Counted from the stretch's first letter, positions 51,743 to 62,400 are shown. The stretch is 64,000 bases of DNA from Spirochaetales bacterium (GCA_024233935.1 JACKOY010000011.1:1-64000), one strand, 5' to 3'. Notes: generated by a model not told the origin, from the sequence alone. Numbers and translations are program-made.

Positions 51743-53353
51743 TCAGTGTTCGTCAAAATACCTTCTGATCTGAGCGGGGCCATCTTCCCCGAACAGAATC
51801 TCGCAGGCCTCGGCCAGGCCCGGCGCCCCGCGAATCGTTTCGGTACGCACCTGAAGCGCAATTTTGGAACGCCGGCGCAGGAAGTCCTCGAGCCTGGTGA
51901 CCATTTCACGCCTGGCCGCATGATAGAGTTCGCAGCGAATATACTCCGTGCCTTCGATCAGCAGTTCTCCCATGGCCGGATCGTTCCGAATATCCTCAAG
52001 CAGATTAAAAGCCGCAGCCCCGTAACGACGCCAGAACCTGCGACTCAGCGCCTCGGAGGAAGTCGGGGCCGTCATGGCGTCGAGGTTCATGAGACGGGCC
52101 TGATGATAAAACTCCTCCTTGACCTGCCTGGGCGGCTCTCCGTACCAACGGATATTGTAAAAGGGCATTTCGATTCCCAGAGCCCGGACCTCCGCCGCAA
52201 CCTCATTGCCGACATTCAGGCAGTCTGTAAGCTTGCCACCGAAGATACTGACAATCCGATGCTCGCGGTTCGCTTCAATAGCGTGCTTTCGAGAAAGTGC
52301 GGTCCAATCTCCCGTATCACGTTTCTTTGGACGGGCCTCCACAACCAGCGGACGCACACCGCAGCGTTCAGCGATGATATGCCCCTCGTTCAGCGGAGGA
52401 TCAAGTTTCAATAGCTTGTTAATATTCCGAAGTACGAATTGGCGGTCTTCTTCGGTAACACGCGCCGGCAACTCTTCGACGCGCGTATCGGTCGTCCCGA
52501 TGCATGACTTGTTGCCCATCGGAATCACGAAAAAAAGCCGACCGTCGTCTGCAAAAAACGTGAGAACCCGACGCTGGGGAGTGACGCGGTCTACCAGCAG
52601 ATGGATGCCCTTCGAAAACAGGTGGTGGTGCTCGGTCTGTTCCCCGCTCAGTTGATTGTGCTGGTCGACATACGGGCCGCAGGCATTGATCAGAACTTTT
52701 GAACGAATCTGAAATGAACGATTGCCAATCAGGTCACGCACTTCGGTGACCCAGAGATCCCCCTCACGCCTGGAGCCGGCTGATTCGAGATAGTTGCCGA
52801 CGATTCCGCCATGATCCATGGCCGCGCGAATAAACTTAAATACAAAGCGCGCGTCGTTATCGATCAGAAAAGCGTCGGAATATTCGAATCCGCCGGGGCT
52901 GCTCGAGATATCTACAACCGGTTCCTCAGCCTGGATTGCCTTGCGGGAGAGCAGACGCGGAGCGCGGGTAAAAAAAGCGCCGATAAACCAGTACAGGAGC
53001 GCCCCACAGAACAAAAACAGACGGTTGTGACGGAAGCCCTTCTGCAAGGTCACGAAAAAACGAATCTCTTTGACGTTCGAAGGATAGCTTTTAATCAAAT
53101 GATTGCGGGCTACACAGAGCTTGCGCACCAGTCCGAATTCGAGGGTCTCCAGGTACTTAATACCACCCCAAACCAGGTTCGAAGACTCCTGACTCGTAAA
53201 GCTCGAAAAGTCGCCACGATCGATAAGAGCCACCGAGGCCCCCCGGCTGGTCAGGGAAGAGGCGCAGACCGCGCCATTGATGCCCCCACCCACGATCAGT
53301 ACATCGAATGTACGGCTTTGCATCTTTTCTATGTTACTTTCCCGGAGCTTCAT
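51743..53353 (-). CDS. glpD: GlpD, FAD-dependent glycerol-3-phosphate dehydrogenase
   Basis: 536 residues. The FAD-binding VLIVGGGINGAVCASSL is near the N-terminus (about 18-34), followed by a DAO fold with SSNLVWGGIKYLE. Also visible are MGNKSCIGTTDTRVEELP and VEARPKKRDTGDW, plus a C-terminal domain (EALSRRFWRRYGAAAFNLLE). It oxidises glycerol-3-phosphate to dihydroxyacetone phosphate and passes electrons to quinone at the inner membrane. Probably transcribed together with the acyltransferase gene. It is divergent from the diguanylate cyclase gene. Confidence 0.94.
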   Translation of the reverse strand: MKLRESNIEKMQSRTFDVLIVGGGINGAVCASSLTSRGASVALIDRGDFSSFTSQESSNLVWGGIKYLETLEFGLVRKLCVARNHLIKSYPSNVKEIRFFVTLQKGFRHNRLFLFCGALLYWFIGAFFTRAPRLLSRKAIQAEEPVVDISSSPGGFEYSDAFLIDNDARFVFKFIRAAMDHGGIVGNYLESAGSRREGDLWVTEVRDLIGNRSFQIRSKVLINACGPYVDQHNQLSGEQTEHHHLFSKGIHLLVDRVTPQRRVLTFFADDGRLFFVIPMGNKSCIGTTDTRVEELPARVTEEDRQFVLRNINKLLKLDPPLNEGHIIAERCGVRPLVVEARPKKRDTGDWTALSRKHAIEANREHRIVSIFGGKLTDCLNVGNEVAAEVRALGIEMPFYNIRWYGEPPRQVKEEFYHQARLMNLDAMTAPTSSEALSRRFWRRYGAAAFNLLEDIRNDPAMGELLIEGTEYIRCELYHAARREMVTRLEDFLRRRSKIALQVRTETIRGAPGLAEACEILFGEDGPAQIRRYFDEH

Positions 53354-53494
53354 GGCGGTCGCTTAACGTGCTGCCGGAGTGCGCCGTATTCTGCAATATC
53401 AAAAAAGGGGACCGGGCACGCACCCGCAGCCAACCTCTGTCAAAAAGTGGTTGCGAGGGCCTCAGTGGCCGCCGAACTGCCGGCAGGGCCTACC

Positions 53495-54526
53495 GTGAAT
53501 CCGTCCGTGATGGATAAAGATACGGAAATTGAACGACTGCGCCGTCTTGTCGGCGCCTACGAGAAGTTAACCGCCTTCAGCCACCGCGAGTTGCTGGACG
53601 CGGACCGGACCATCCGGGCCCAGGAAACCGTTCAAGAGATTTCCTCCGAAGAAATCCGCGACCTCCGCCAGCAAATCGACGATCTGCGGTCCGGCGAACA
53701 CGTCGACCTGCGCATCCGGGAGATCCTCAACGAGGATCAGGCAAACGAAGAGCTGATTCTCGAGCAACTTGAGCGCCTCCGGGAAAACTCGGATCAAAGC
53801 TTCCTGGTCGACCTGTTCAAAGTACTCGTTCACCATGAGTTCGATGCCGACGAAGCCAAACGCTATTGGTCTGAAATCCTGGACCACGCGCGCCAGATGC
53901 AGGAGCTTCTGGGGCGGCCGGTGGGCTTTCGAGTGGCCCTGCTCGATTTTTTCGTGAACCGAAACCGTATTCTAAAAAACCCCATGATCATCGAGATTGC
54001 GCTCTTTGACGAGATGCTCAAGAACTCACTGCTCGATGAGCTGACCCAGGTCTACAATCGGCGCTACTTTGATCGCAGTTTCATGCGGGAAATCAATCGC
54101 GCACGACGACACGGAACCGAAGTGTCTCTTTTCGTTTTCGATGTGGACGACTTCAAGCAGTACAACGATCAAAATGGCCATGTGGCCGGCGATGTGGTCC
54201 TGCACCGCGTCGGAGAGCTTCTTTTGCAGCGTTTTCGCCAGGAAGATATCCCCTGCCGTTACGGCGGAGAAGAGTTTGTGGTCATCATGCCGGAAACGAA
54301 CACACCGCAGGCACTGACAGTCGCCGCACGCTTTTTCGAAGATTTGCGCAGCGCGCCGTTCGACGGTGGTCAGGTTACGATCAGCGGCGGTATCGCCCAC
54401 TACCCGGACCACGGGCAGGACGCGGGGACCATCTTTCTACAGGCGGACCGTTGCCTGTATCGCGCCAAAAGGCATGGAAAAAACCGCATCTACATCCCTT
54501 CGCAGGAAAACGAATCCGCCCGCTGA
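53495..54526 (+). CDS. GGDEF diguanylate cyclase
   Basis: 343 residues from GTG 53495, which has AGGG 7 bp upstream; ATG 53510 is an alternative without a ribosome-binding site. The N-terminal 175 residues are mostly coiled-coil (IERLRRLVGAYEKLTAFSHR to LEQLERLRENSD). The GGDEF domain starts DELTQVYNRRYFDR, the active site is GGEEF, and RQED lies five residues before it, the inhibitory I-site. It makes c-di-GMP in the cytoplasm. An upstream open extension to 52811 runs antisense to glpD and is not used. It is the only clear c-di-GMP synthase in the window. Confidence 0.93.
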   Translation: MNPSVMDKDTEIERLRRLVGAYEKLTAFSHRELLDADRTIRAQETVQEISSEEIRDLRQQIDDLRSGEHVDLRIREILNEDQANEELILEQLERLRENSDQSFLVDLFKVLVHHEFDADEAKRYWSEILDHARQMQELLGRPVGFRVALLDFFVNRNRILKNPMIIEIALFDEMLKNSLLDELTQVYNRRYFDRSFMREINRARRHGTEVSLFVFDVDDFKQYNDQNGHVAGDVVLHRVGELLLQRFRQEDIPCRYGGEEFVVIMPETNTPQALTVAARFFEDLRSAPFDGGQVTISGGIAHYPDHGQDAGTIFLQADRCLYRAKRHGKNRIYIPSQENESAR

Positions 54527-54527
54527 C

Positions 54528-55592
54528 TCAGCTCGATTCCGTTTCCACAAAGCGCGCGTAAGAGGCGCGTTCCGGATCCCAGAGCTGGCACGCTCTCCAT
54601 TGCCGTAGCAGGTGCCTCCAGGTCAGCCGAAATTGGCGCATGTCCCCTGCGAACGGCGATGCGCGCAGGGCCGCGTTGGCCTGGCGTAGATTGTACCCCG
54701 GAATGCCCGCCATGATGTGATGCGGTATGTGAACATCGATATTGAAATGGAGAAACGATATCCAGCGCGGAAAAAGACAGTTCACAGTGCACCGAACCTG
54801 CGCCAGATAGGGGCTCCATTGCTCGGGAGGGTAGTAGGCAATATCCTCGGCGGTATGGTGCAGATAGGTATAAAAGGACATCCAGAGCTGGAAAACCAAC
54901 GCCGGCAGCAGCCAGAAATGCAGGAGTGCAAAGGCCGAGTCGGTCAGGCCATAGATCAGGGCCCCCAGCGCCAGCGCTCCCGCCAGAACGAACGCCTGAG
55001 AAAGTAAGACCCGGCGACGATGTTCGGGGCGATATAGACGCGCATCGTAAAGATACGCAATCAGATGCATCAGAGAACCCAGCGGAGGTATGCGCCGCGC
55101 GATGCGGTAAAGCGCAGCCAGCAAAGGCCGGTTCTGGCGCTCACGTTTATGGTCGGCTACGGTCTCCGGAATCCAGGCGTTGTCAAAGTAGATGTCGGCG
55201 GTGCGGTGCAGTCGATTCGTGAACTTGTGATGAGCGTCGTGGGAAAACTTCCAGGCATAGAAGGGATACAACAACGGCAAAAACAACAGATGGCCGAGCG
55301 CCACCATAACCGGCCGGTTCTTCAGAAACGAGTAATGTCCGCAGTCGTGACCGATCACAAAGAAGGCCGTGAGCGCGAACCCACCCAGAAACCAGGCCAG
55401 CGGGTAAAGCAGCTGGTATTGTTCGCGCCAGACCCAGACCCCAAAAGCGACTGCCAGACCCGACTCCGCAAGCGCCAGTAGCAGGCAGGCCATGGCCCGG
55501 CCGGTGGACGGCCTGGCCAGCTCCCGGGGAATGACGGCCGCCACGGCGGCCAGGCTGCTTCTCTCCGGGGCAATTGCCTCAAGCCTGGACAT
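54528..55592 (-). CDS. Fatty acid desaturase (DesA/delta-12 type)
   Basis: 354 residues from ATG 55592. The three histidine boxes are HDCGHYS, HDAHHKF and HIPHH, with further His in YTYLHHTAED. Four membrane helices surround them. These are di-iron enzymes that introduce double bonds into membrane acyl chains. A GTG at 55664 would extend the N-terminus into the tandem repeat array, so I prefer 55592, though the ribosome-binding site there is weak. It is convergent with the diguanylate cyclase. Confidence 0.9.
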   Translation of the reverse strand: MSRLEAIAPERSSLAAVAAVIPRELARPSTGRAMACLLLALAESGLAVAFGVWVWREQYQLLYPLAWFLGGFALTAFFVIGHDCGHYSFLKNRPVMVALGHLLFLPLLYPFYAWKFSHDAHHKFTNRLHRTADIYFDNAWIPETVADHKRERQNRPLLAALYRIARRIPPLGSLMHLIAYLYDARLYRPEHRRRVLLSQAFVLAGALALGALIYGLTDSAFALLHFWLLPALVFQLWMSFYTYLHHTAEDIAYYPPEQWSPYLAQVRCTVNCLFPRWISFLHFNIDVHIPHHIMAGIPGYNLRQANAALRASPFAGDMRQFRLTWRHLLRQWRACQLWDPERASYARFVETESS

Positions 55593-55663
55593 GAGACCAG
55601 GTTGTGATTCTCGGTCCGGGAGACCACTATTTTCCGAACGCTGTTTGTTATGGAGTCCCCTCA

Positions 55664-56034
55664 CCCAAGCGGGGGCAGTTGCCTCAGCTATCCTCGATCC
55701 CCAAAGCGGGGGCAGTTGCCTCAGCTATCCACGATTCCCCGAAGTGGAGGCAGTTGCCTCAGCTATCCACGATTCCCCGAAGTGGGGGCAGTTGCCTCAG
55801 TTGCCCACAATCCCCCGAAGTGGAGGCAGTTGCCTCAGCTATCCACGATCCCCGAAGTGGGGGCAGTTGCCTCAGCTATCCACGATCCCCAAAGCGGGGG
55901 CAGTTGCCTCAGCTATCCACGATTCCCCAAAGCGGGGGCAGTTGCCTCAGTTGCCCACAATCCCCCGAAGTGGAGGCAGTTGCCTCAGCTATCCTCGATC
56001 CCCAAAGCGGGGGCAGTTGCCTCAGTTCTCCACA
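55664..56034. repeat. Tandem array of ten 37/38-bp repeats
   Basis: The core GCAGTTGCCTCAG occurs ten times, at 55675, 55712, 55750, 55788, 55826, 55863, 55900, 55938, 55976 and 56013, spaced 37 or 38 bp. Every unit has CCCC(A/G)AAG(C/T)GGGG or a close variant before the core, a potential stem-loop, and CTATCC(A/T)CGAT or TTGCCCACAATC after it. Units 4-5 and 8-9 share the same TTGCCC variant, which points to a larger duplicated block. No unique spacers, so not CRISPR. The tenth unit contains the stop codon of the 56022-57242 gene. This fills the gap before the desaturase. Confidence 0.97.
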
Positions 56035-57242
56035 GAGGCGCTCGACCGCTGAGAGCTTCGGCGGGCAACCATCAGATTGGACTGCCCCTCGAAGTAGACG
56101 TAGCCCGTTCCGAAGGGCAGTGGCCGGACGCCGTTCTCGGCCGGCCGCGCATAGACCGCCCGCAGATCGGTTTGGTGGCGGGCCCGGAACAGCGGAATGG
56201 GCTGGGTATAATTGCCGTAGAAAGACAGATCCCAGGGCCCCTCGCGAAAATAGCGCAACGGCGAACCCGAATCGTCCTGCACAATCATCTGGCTGACATC
56301 GAAAATCAACTCGCGAACCCGTGCGAAACTGTCGTAGTGCAACAGATAAGAAGCGGCCTTCAGGTACGTTGTCGTGGGTCCCAGGGAGCGAATGTATTCG
56401 GAAAACCAGGGCTTGCGCGAGAAATTCTCGTTGGAGACGTCCACCGAGAGATAGACCAGGGTCCGAACGATGTTCTCACCGGGTTTTAGGAACTTGATGC
56501 GCACTCCGGGAATGAGGTCCGAACGCTGGGAAGCATCGGAACGTGCGTACTCGCCAATCGTTTCCAGGGCCTGAGCCGAATCCTGCACGTACAGCTTTCC
56601 GTCTTTGTCGATCATGATCGGTTCGGCAATCAGCAACCGGTTGCCCTTGCGGGCCACGAAGAGCATCAGGGTTGCGATGAGACCTTCCATGGTCGGGTTC
56701 TGGTAATCCACACGCATGCTGTTGGTCCGGAAGAAGGAGTACCGGAATATAGAATCCAGACTGCCACGGGCTTTTTCCAGATAAGCGGCGCGCTCTCGTT
56801 CGGACATGGTATCGAGTCGCGGGGGCAGGCCGGCGGGTTCCAGACCAAACAACACATAGTCCGATCCGTTCGAAAAAAACGTGAAGGCGTTCAGAAAATC
56901 GGGGCCACTGAATGGATAGAAAACCACGCGATCGGTCTGATTGGCGTCGGCGAGCTCCGTGGCGGCCCAGTTCGACATCTTCTCCAGTCGTTCATTAACC
57001 GGGGGCCAGGTCTCCTGCCAGTAACGTCGATGGCCCGCGTAGTGAGATTCGGCCTCGAACGGCGCCATCACACTGCCGGCTTCCGCTTCCAGTCCGGCCA
57101 GATAGCGAGAGGCGTCGTTCCAGTAACGATCGTATTCGGCCGCGGGGTCATTGACAATCTCCGCTTCGCCGTTTGTGTTGCAGGCCCCGAAAGCAAAAAA
57201 AAGGGCCCACAAAATGACCGCGACCCGGAGAGGTCGGCTCAT
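56022..57242 (-). CDS. Large lipoprotein, unknown
   Basis: 406 residues from ATG 57242. VILWALFFAFGACN gives a lipobox; an in-frame ATG at 57299 would add 19 residues. The mature part includes VVFYPFSGPDFLNAFTFFSN, YSFFRTNSMRVDY and DSGSPLRYFREGPWDLSFYG, suggesting a folded globular domain. No family recognised with confidence. The last residues (VARRSSQRSSASVEN) are a low-complexity Ser-rich tail next to the repeat array, and the stop codon TGA lies inside the last repeat unit. The 3' untranslated region would be the repeat array. Confidence 0.72.
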   Translation of the reverse strand: MSRPLRVAVILWALFFAFGACNTNGEAEIVNDPAAEYDRYWNDASRYLAGLEAEAGSVMAPFEAESHYAGHRRYWQETWPPVNERLEKMSNWAATELADANQTDRVVFYPFSGPDFLNAFTFFSNGSDYVLFGLEPAGLPPRLDTMSERERAAYLEKARGSLDSIFRYSFFRTNSMRVDYQNPTMEGLIATLMLFVARKGNRLLIAEPIMIDKDGKLYVQDSAQALETIGEYARSDASQRSDLIPGVRIKFLKPGENIVRTLVYLSVDVSNENFSRKPWFSEYIRSLGPTTTYLKAASYLLHYDSFARVRELIFDVSQMIVQDDSGSPLRYFREGPWDLSFYGNYTQPIPLFRARHQTDLRAVYARPAENGVRPLPFGTGYVYFEGQSNLMVARRSSQRSSASVEN

Positions 57243-57362
57243 GGGGAGTCGAGTGGTACTGCAATTTTCGGCTGGATTCAGATGGGCTTTAAGAGACATG
57301 GTCGATCACCGCTTGTGGAGCTTGCCACGTTTCGGACGGGACGCTATTTTCCCACCATAAAA

Positions 57363-58790
57363 TCAGGGTCCAGCGTGGGCCCGCGGATCGACCGGGTTTC
57401 GGTAGATAGCGCGACTCTGGAAACGTTCATAGTACTCGGGTTCCCATTCCGCCATGCCTTCCAGCAGGATCAGCCGCGAGTAGGAGTCCAGGTAGTAGCG
57501 CAGATTATGGGCGCCCCAAAAAAAAGCCAGAGCAAGAAACAAAGCCGCAGCGAGACTGTGCGCGCTGTCGGCCATCCAGCCGGACCAGCGGTCCAGCAAC
57601 GTGGCCAGCAGCAGCCCTCCCAGCAAGAAGAACATCGACACCGGAACCAGCCAGAACTCGAAATAGAAAGGCTCAAAGTAGGCCCCCAGCGCACCCAAAA
57701 ATAGAATGCCAAAGACCAGCGCAAAGAGGTCCGCATCCAGTCGGCGAACCAGGCGCGGGAACTCCAAAAGCAGCAGGGTCAGAGTTCCCAGGAAGAAATA
57801 GGCGACCGCATTAAAAGCCAGGGGCTCCAGGGCGAAAGGCCGGGCCAGTTCGAATTCAAATGTATAGTTTTCACCGTACTTGGGGCGCAACCGACGCTGA
57901 GAAACGAAAACGTCCACAATGCCGCGCACGTTTGCTTCCGGCCGAAATTCCGAAAAGCCTTTGCCCCAGTGGCCGTCAACCTGATAGGCAAATAGCCACT
58001 CCTGAAAAGTGCGATGGCGCCAGACTCCAACTGCGGCCCCGGGATCTGGTTTGTCGAAGCGCAATCGATAGTTTATGTGGCCGGCGTAATAGTAGGCTCC
58101 GGCAGTCGGCAGAATCGTAACCGCTGTCATCAGGGCCACGGCCGGCCAACGCCAGACGGGTGACCCATGCATCGAAGAGCGCAGGCCGGGAAGCGGCAAC
58201 AAAAGAGCCAGAGCGATCGCCGTCGCCAGTAGCGACAGGTACTGATGCAAGAGAATGCCAACGAAAAAAATCAGGCCGGCCCAGACGCTCTGGAATAACA
58301 GGCGTCGTCTGGTGCGCGCCCGTCTGACGGCCTGCCCGGCCCAGAGCATCGGGAAGCACCAGGCCAGAGGAAAAATACCCGTATCGATCTTGGTCGCGTG
58401 GTACAGGGTTCCGTGCAAAAGACCCAATCCGATCGAAATCACAACTGCCCAGCGCAGACGGCCGGTCAGCCTTTCGACATACATGCAGGCGCAGAACAGA
58501 CCAAAGCAGGCGATCAACAAGGAACGCAAGCGCAGAATAAAAGTCACGTCGGATGAAAAAGGCGCAGGCAGCAGATCGCGCACAACGCCAATAAACCAAT
58601 AGCCGCTCGATTCAAAGGCGAGGTGGTGCGGATTGAAAAAGGGTCGCTCCGGACGAAACACAAGCATGTTGACCAGATAGACGACCTGATCGTGGTCCAG
58701 AGCACGCTGCAGAAAATGAAGATGAAACAGGCCATAACAAACCGAAAGCAAAGAGGCGATCAACCAGGCAAGGTAACGGGGCTTCTGCAT
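57363..58790 (-). CDS. Polytopic membrane protein, possible GT-C-type glycosyltransferase
   Basis: 475 residues with about ten membrane helices. The first loop (LDHDQVVYLVNMLVFRPERP) has acidic residues in the place where GT-C glycosyltransferases carry their catalytic Asp, and a large extracytoplasmic region lies at about 235-310. The helix content and length suit the ArnT/PMT type, but no family signature is certain. If correct, it would use a lipid-linked sugar at the outer face of the inner membrane. It lies 15 bp after the next gene upstream, in a minus-strand unit. Confidence 0.6.
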   Translation of the reverse strand: MQKPRYLAWLIASLLSVCYGLFHLHFLQRALDHDQVVYLVNMLVFRPERPFFNPHHLAFESSGYWFIGVVRDLLPAPFSSDVTFILRLRSLLIACFGLFCACMYVERLTGRLRWAVVISIGLGLLHGTLYHATKIDTGIFPLAWCFPMLWAGQAVRRARTRRRLLFQSVWAGLIFFVGILLHQYLSLLATAIALALLLPLPGLRSSMHGSPVWRWPAVALMTAVTILPTAGAYYYAGHINYRLRFDKPDPGAAVGVWRHRTFQEWLFAYQVDGHWGKGFSEFRPEANVRGIVDVFVSQRRLRPKYGENYTFEFELARPFALEPLAFNAVAYFFLGTLTLLLLEFPRLVRRLDADLFALVFGILFLGALGAYFEPFYFEFWLVPVSMFFLLGGLLLATLLDRWSGWMADSAHSLAAALFLALAFFWGAHNLRYYLDSYSRLILLEGMAEWEPEYYERFQSRAIYRNPVDPRAHAGP

Positions 58791-58805
58791 GGGGAACCGG
58801 AGCGT

Positions 58806-59393
58806 TTACGTCTTCGAAAGCAACCGGGCAACTTTTGGCGCACCGGGCACGCCGGGGAAAACCAGGGACCGTCTTTCCGAAGTGCGAATCTCCAACTCCG
58901 AGAGGCCGAACCAGGCCGCAGGCCAGAATCGGCGAATCCGCGTCGAAACGATTTCGCTGAGAGGCACTACTTCGATCTCGCGAAGCACAACGCGGTGTCG
59001 TAGAATATAGAGTCGGCGTGTGGTCCGATCTACGACCAGAGTTTGCAGAGAGCGCATCGTCATGGGGCCGGCCCAGGTCAGCCAGTGGTAGCCACCCAAC
59101 AAAGCCAGAACAAGAAAAGCCGCGAGATAGAAGAAATCGTGATCGGGCGCATCAAAACGAAAGATTTCGGCCAGTCGAAAGAAGGCGAAGAACACATCGA
59201 AAAAACCGGCCAGTGGTTCGCTCAGCCGGACAAACAGCCAGAGCAAGATCAGGGAAATCGCGAGGCGCGCGCAAAGCCAGGCAGGGGCCGGCCGAAATAC
59301 GTATAAGTTCGCGGGTCCGTCCAGAATCTGCCGGGCGAGATAACGCGCAACCCGGGCATCCCGACGCTTTTGGAAAGACTTCAACACACTCAC
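58806..59393 (-). CDS. Membrane protein, unknown (possible PH-like tail)
   Basis: 195 residues from a GTG start. Two hydrophobic regions (CARLAISLILLWLFVRL with DVFFAFFRL, then FFYLAAFLVLALLGGYHWL). The C-terminal 80 residues (LVVDRTTRRLYILRHRVVLR, then EVVPLSEIVSTRIRRF) are soluble and beta-rich, loosely like PH-domain membrane proteins. No family confirmed. It sits between the giant signalling gene (48 bp upstream) and the polytopic membrane protein (15 bp downstream), so all three are likely one transcript. Confidence 0.62.
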   Translation of the reverse strand: MSVLKSFQKRRDARVARYLARQILDGPANLYVFRPAPAWLCARLAISLILLWLFVRLSEPLAGFFDVFFAFFRLAEIFRFDAPDHDFFYLAAFLVLALLGGYHWLTWAGPMTMRSLQTLVVDRTTRRLYILRHRVVLREIEVVPLSEIVSTRIRRFWPAAWFGLSELEIRTSERRSLVFPGVPGAPKVARLLSKT

Positions 59394-59441
59394 CGCCGGT
59401 CAGAGTGATTTTCGGCCAGACTGGAGCAACGGTTTTTGCTT

Positions 59442-62400
59442 TCAGCGGCGCAGGAGGTAGCTGGTTTCGGAAAGATCCCGAATGCGCCTTTCAAAGGCCG
59501 CTCCGGGCAAGAGCCCCTCCTCGTCCGTGGCGTAACGTTCGTTGAGACGGAGCAAACGGTGCGGAACGAGGTCACGTCGCCTGGTCTCGACCCCCATCGG
59601 GGCTGACTCGAAGAACTCCTGCACACGCCGCCGGGTTTCTTCGGACACGACCACATCACCCGGCGCAGCTTGGGTCAAAAGCCATTCCGCGCCACCCCGG
59701 GCAGAGCCCCAGAGCTCAAGGGGACTCCGATCATGCTCGAAGGTGCCCCATTCCAGGTCTCCGCAATGAATCGCGGCCTTAAGGGCAATCGGCACCTTTT
59801 CAAACGGAGAGACCTGCAAAGCGGGCAGGGTTGCACTCAACCGTCGGAGAACCAGCGCCATCTGGCAGATGCGGATCGGATCGGCCCGCGAAGGGTGGTC
59901 GAGCCCTGCTGCCCACGCCCAGGCCCCGTCCTGGGTTTGAATCCAGAGCGCCTGGTGCAGTTCGGCAATGTCGGCCAGGCTCCGTTTGAGGCGCACCAGG
60001 TCCCCAACGAATTCTTCCGTCAGACCGGCTTTGCCTTCCAGTCCGCAAAACTGAAGCGCCAGGTAGGCAACTTCACGATAGCGCGCCCGACCCACCTGCC
60101 CTTCGACCAAATAACCCTCCACGGCCGGCGTCGGCAGCACCCGGCTCGCCAGGTCCCGGGAGCGCTCCTCGGCCCGGTAGGCTTTCTCGGCCAGCACCTG
60201 GCGCTCCGACCGGATGCGATCGAGCTCATTCAGGCGGGCCAGCGCTACAGCGCCCTGGGACAGCAACGCTTCCAGACCGGGCAGCAGATCGCCGTCGAAA
60301 ACCGCCGCGGCCTCATTGTTTTCCAGATACAACCATCCCACCGACTCGCCGCGGTAGGCCATTGGCACACAAAGAACCGAGCGGGGGCGATTGCGCGAGA
60401 CGACCGGATCGGCCACGAAAATTCCTTCGATCGCCAGATCCCTCGCCAGAAGCGGCGCACCGGTTTGCACAACGTGTTCGATCACAACCGGAATGACAAC
60501 CGGATGATCGTAAATCGAAACGTGTTGCAGGACCGTGCGATTTCCGTTGTCCAGATCTATCTCTGCTTCCAGAAAGTAGTCCGGTCCACGGGGGCCAGCG
60601 CTGCGCATGACCAGATAAGCGCGCCGGGCGCCGCTGTGTTGGAGAGCGTATTCGGTCAGGCGGTCCAGCATCGGGCCGCGGTCGGCTATGTCCGCCAGAA
60701 TGCGGCAGGCCTGATGCAACGCAAACTGCCCGTGGGCCCCAAGGTCCGCGCTATCGTCCGGAACCGGGACAGCTTCGACGGCAACGGGACCAACGGAGGC
60801 CCGACCACCCGCAGCAGATTCATTGCCATCGATCACTTTGACACGCCCGCCGGCGCCCCAGGCCTGGTACGCTTCGCGGGCCTGGAAACGCTGAACGCGC
60901 GCCAGCTCATCAAATCCGCGTTCCTCGAGAAAATCGGCGAAGCGTTCGCTGATCAGGGCTTCGAGACCCGGATTGCCGGCCCGCCTGGCAGCGCGACCCG
61001 CATCCCGAAATTGCACCATCGCTTCGTCCGCATCGCCCTGCAAACGCGCCCGCTGGGCCAGAATCAGATGATAGAAATGCTCGAAGTTGAGCGCACAGGA
61101 AGCCGACCAACTGGCCAGGTGGGCGGCATGAATTTCGATTTGTCTCAGAATGCGATTTCGACGTCCGGGGTTCTCCAGGGCAGCGTCGCCAGAGGCCAGA
61201 ACCCAGAGTGTGCGAAAGAGAACCTCATCCAGGGACGCCCGCGCGTGCTTCTCAACGACCGCATCCTCTAAGAAAGCGATAGCCTCGGAGTGACGACGGC
61301 CCAGGACTGCCGCGAAAGCACGATCGAGAAACCAGGTCGCCCGCGCGGCGGGACTGAGGTCGGCCGGAATTTCAGGCGCAGCGTCGCTCTGGTTTTCGAG
61401 TTCCAGTACCAGGTGACGCAGGGAACGCCATAGAGCAATTCCGTCCCGGTCCGCGGTTCGCAAAACCGCAAGGTGCTGCTGTTCAATGATTTCGCGAATG
61501 CGCACCAGGGACTCTCCCTGAACAAATCGCAAACGTATGCCAAAGTGATAGATCCGCGCAAGCAACGGCAGATTGCCGGTGTCGCTGGCGTAACGCCGGG
61601 CCAGGTCTGCGTGCTCGTGAGACGTATGGTACGGGCGACTGAAGAAACTGATTCGCGAGGCGAAAAAGAACTGTGCACGGCCCTTCAGATAGCGGTCCGG
61701 AGAATGATCCAGCAAACGAATCATCAGGCGGCCGAGTTCGTACGCCGACTTGTGCTCCTGTCGGTCAAGAGCAGAAAGCGCAATCGTTCCATAACAGAGA
61801 GCGCTGTAACGTGACTGCCCGCGTCGGAGCGAAAGACGCACGCCAATCAGGGCCAGCAATCGCAACCAATCCGGGTCCACGGCCGACGCTGCAGGGATGG
61901 CGGCGTGGATAAGACGCATAATCGCCAGCAAACGCGGATCCTTCATCCGGGCCCCTTCGGCGGTTGCCTCAATCGCCCGACCGCGCATGGCGATCCGGGT
62001 ACGCAATCCATGCCAGCGCAAGGCCAGGCGCAGAGAGGGGCGTCCCGGGCGCACGCCCACAAACTTCAGTCCGCGACGGAACACCCGCAGCGCTTCATCG
62101 GGCCGATTGTTGGCAAGCAATGCCTGCCCGCGACGCACGCAGGCATGAGCCCTTTCAACACGGTCATCGAGCTCGCCGAGCAGAGCCCGGAAAAGTTCGC
62201 GAGCGCGTTCGGTATTTCCAAGCAGTTCCTCGCTTTCGCAGGCCAGTTCATAAAGACCGCGTGTCAGATTGTGTTCGCGACCCCAGTTGCCGTCCGGTAA
62301 AAACTCAATGCCGGTCTCCAGGTAGTCCCGGGCCATGCCCGGGGCGGCCAGGTCCAGAGCGCGACGGGCGCCGGAAAGACAGAGGCGGGCAAACTCCACC

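Noticed and set aside
52811..53494. N-terminal extension of the GGDEF protein
   Set aside because: It is antisense to glpD and lacks similarity to any sensor domain; a ribosome-binding site supports the start at 53495.
55664..56034. CRISPR array
   Set aside because: The whole 37/38-bp unit is repeated with minor variation; there are no unique spacers and no cas genes in the window.
55650..56489. Plus-strand coding frames through the tandem repeats
   Set aside because: The repeat period is not a multiple of 3, so the frames only reflect the repeats; they also run antisense to the lipoprotein gene at 56022-57242.
59670..61271. Long plus-strand open frame of 533 codons
   Set aside because: It is antisense to the giant signalling gene, whose domains are clear, and has no recognisable protein features. 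GC-rich DNA gives such shadows.
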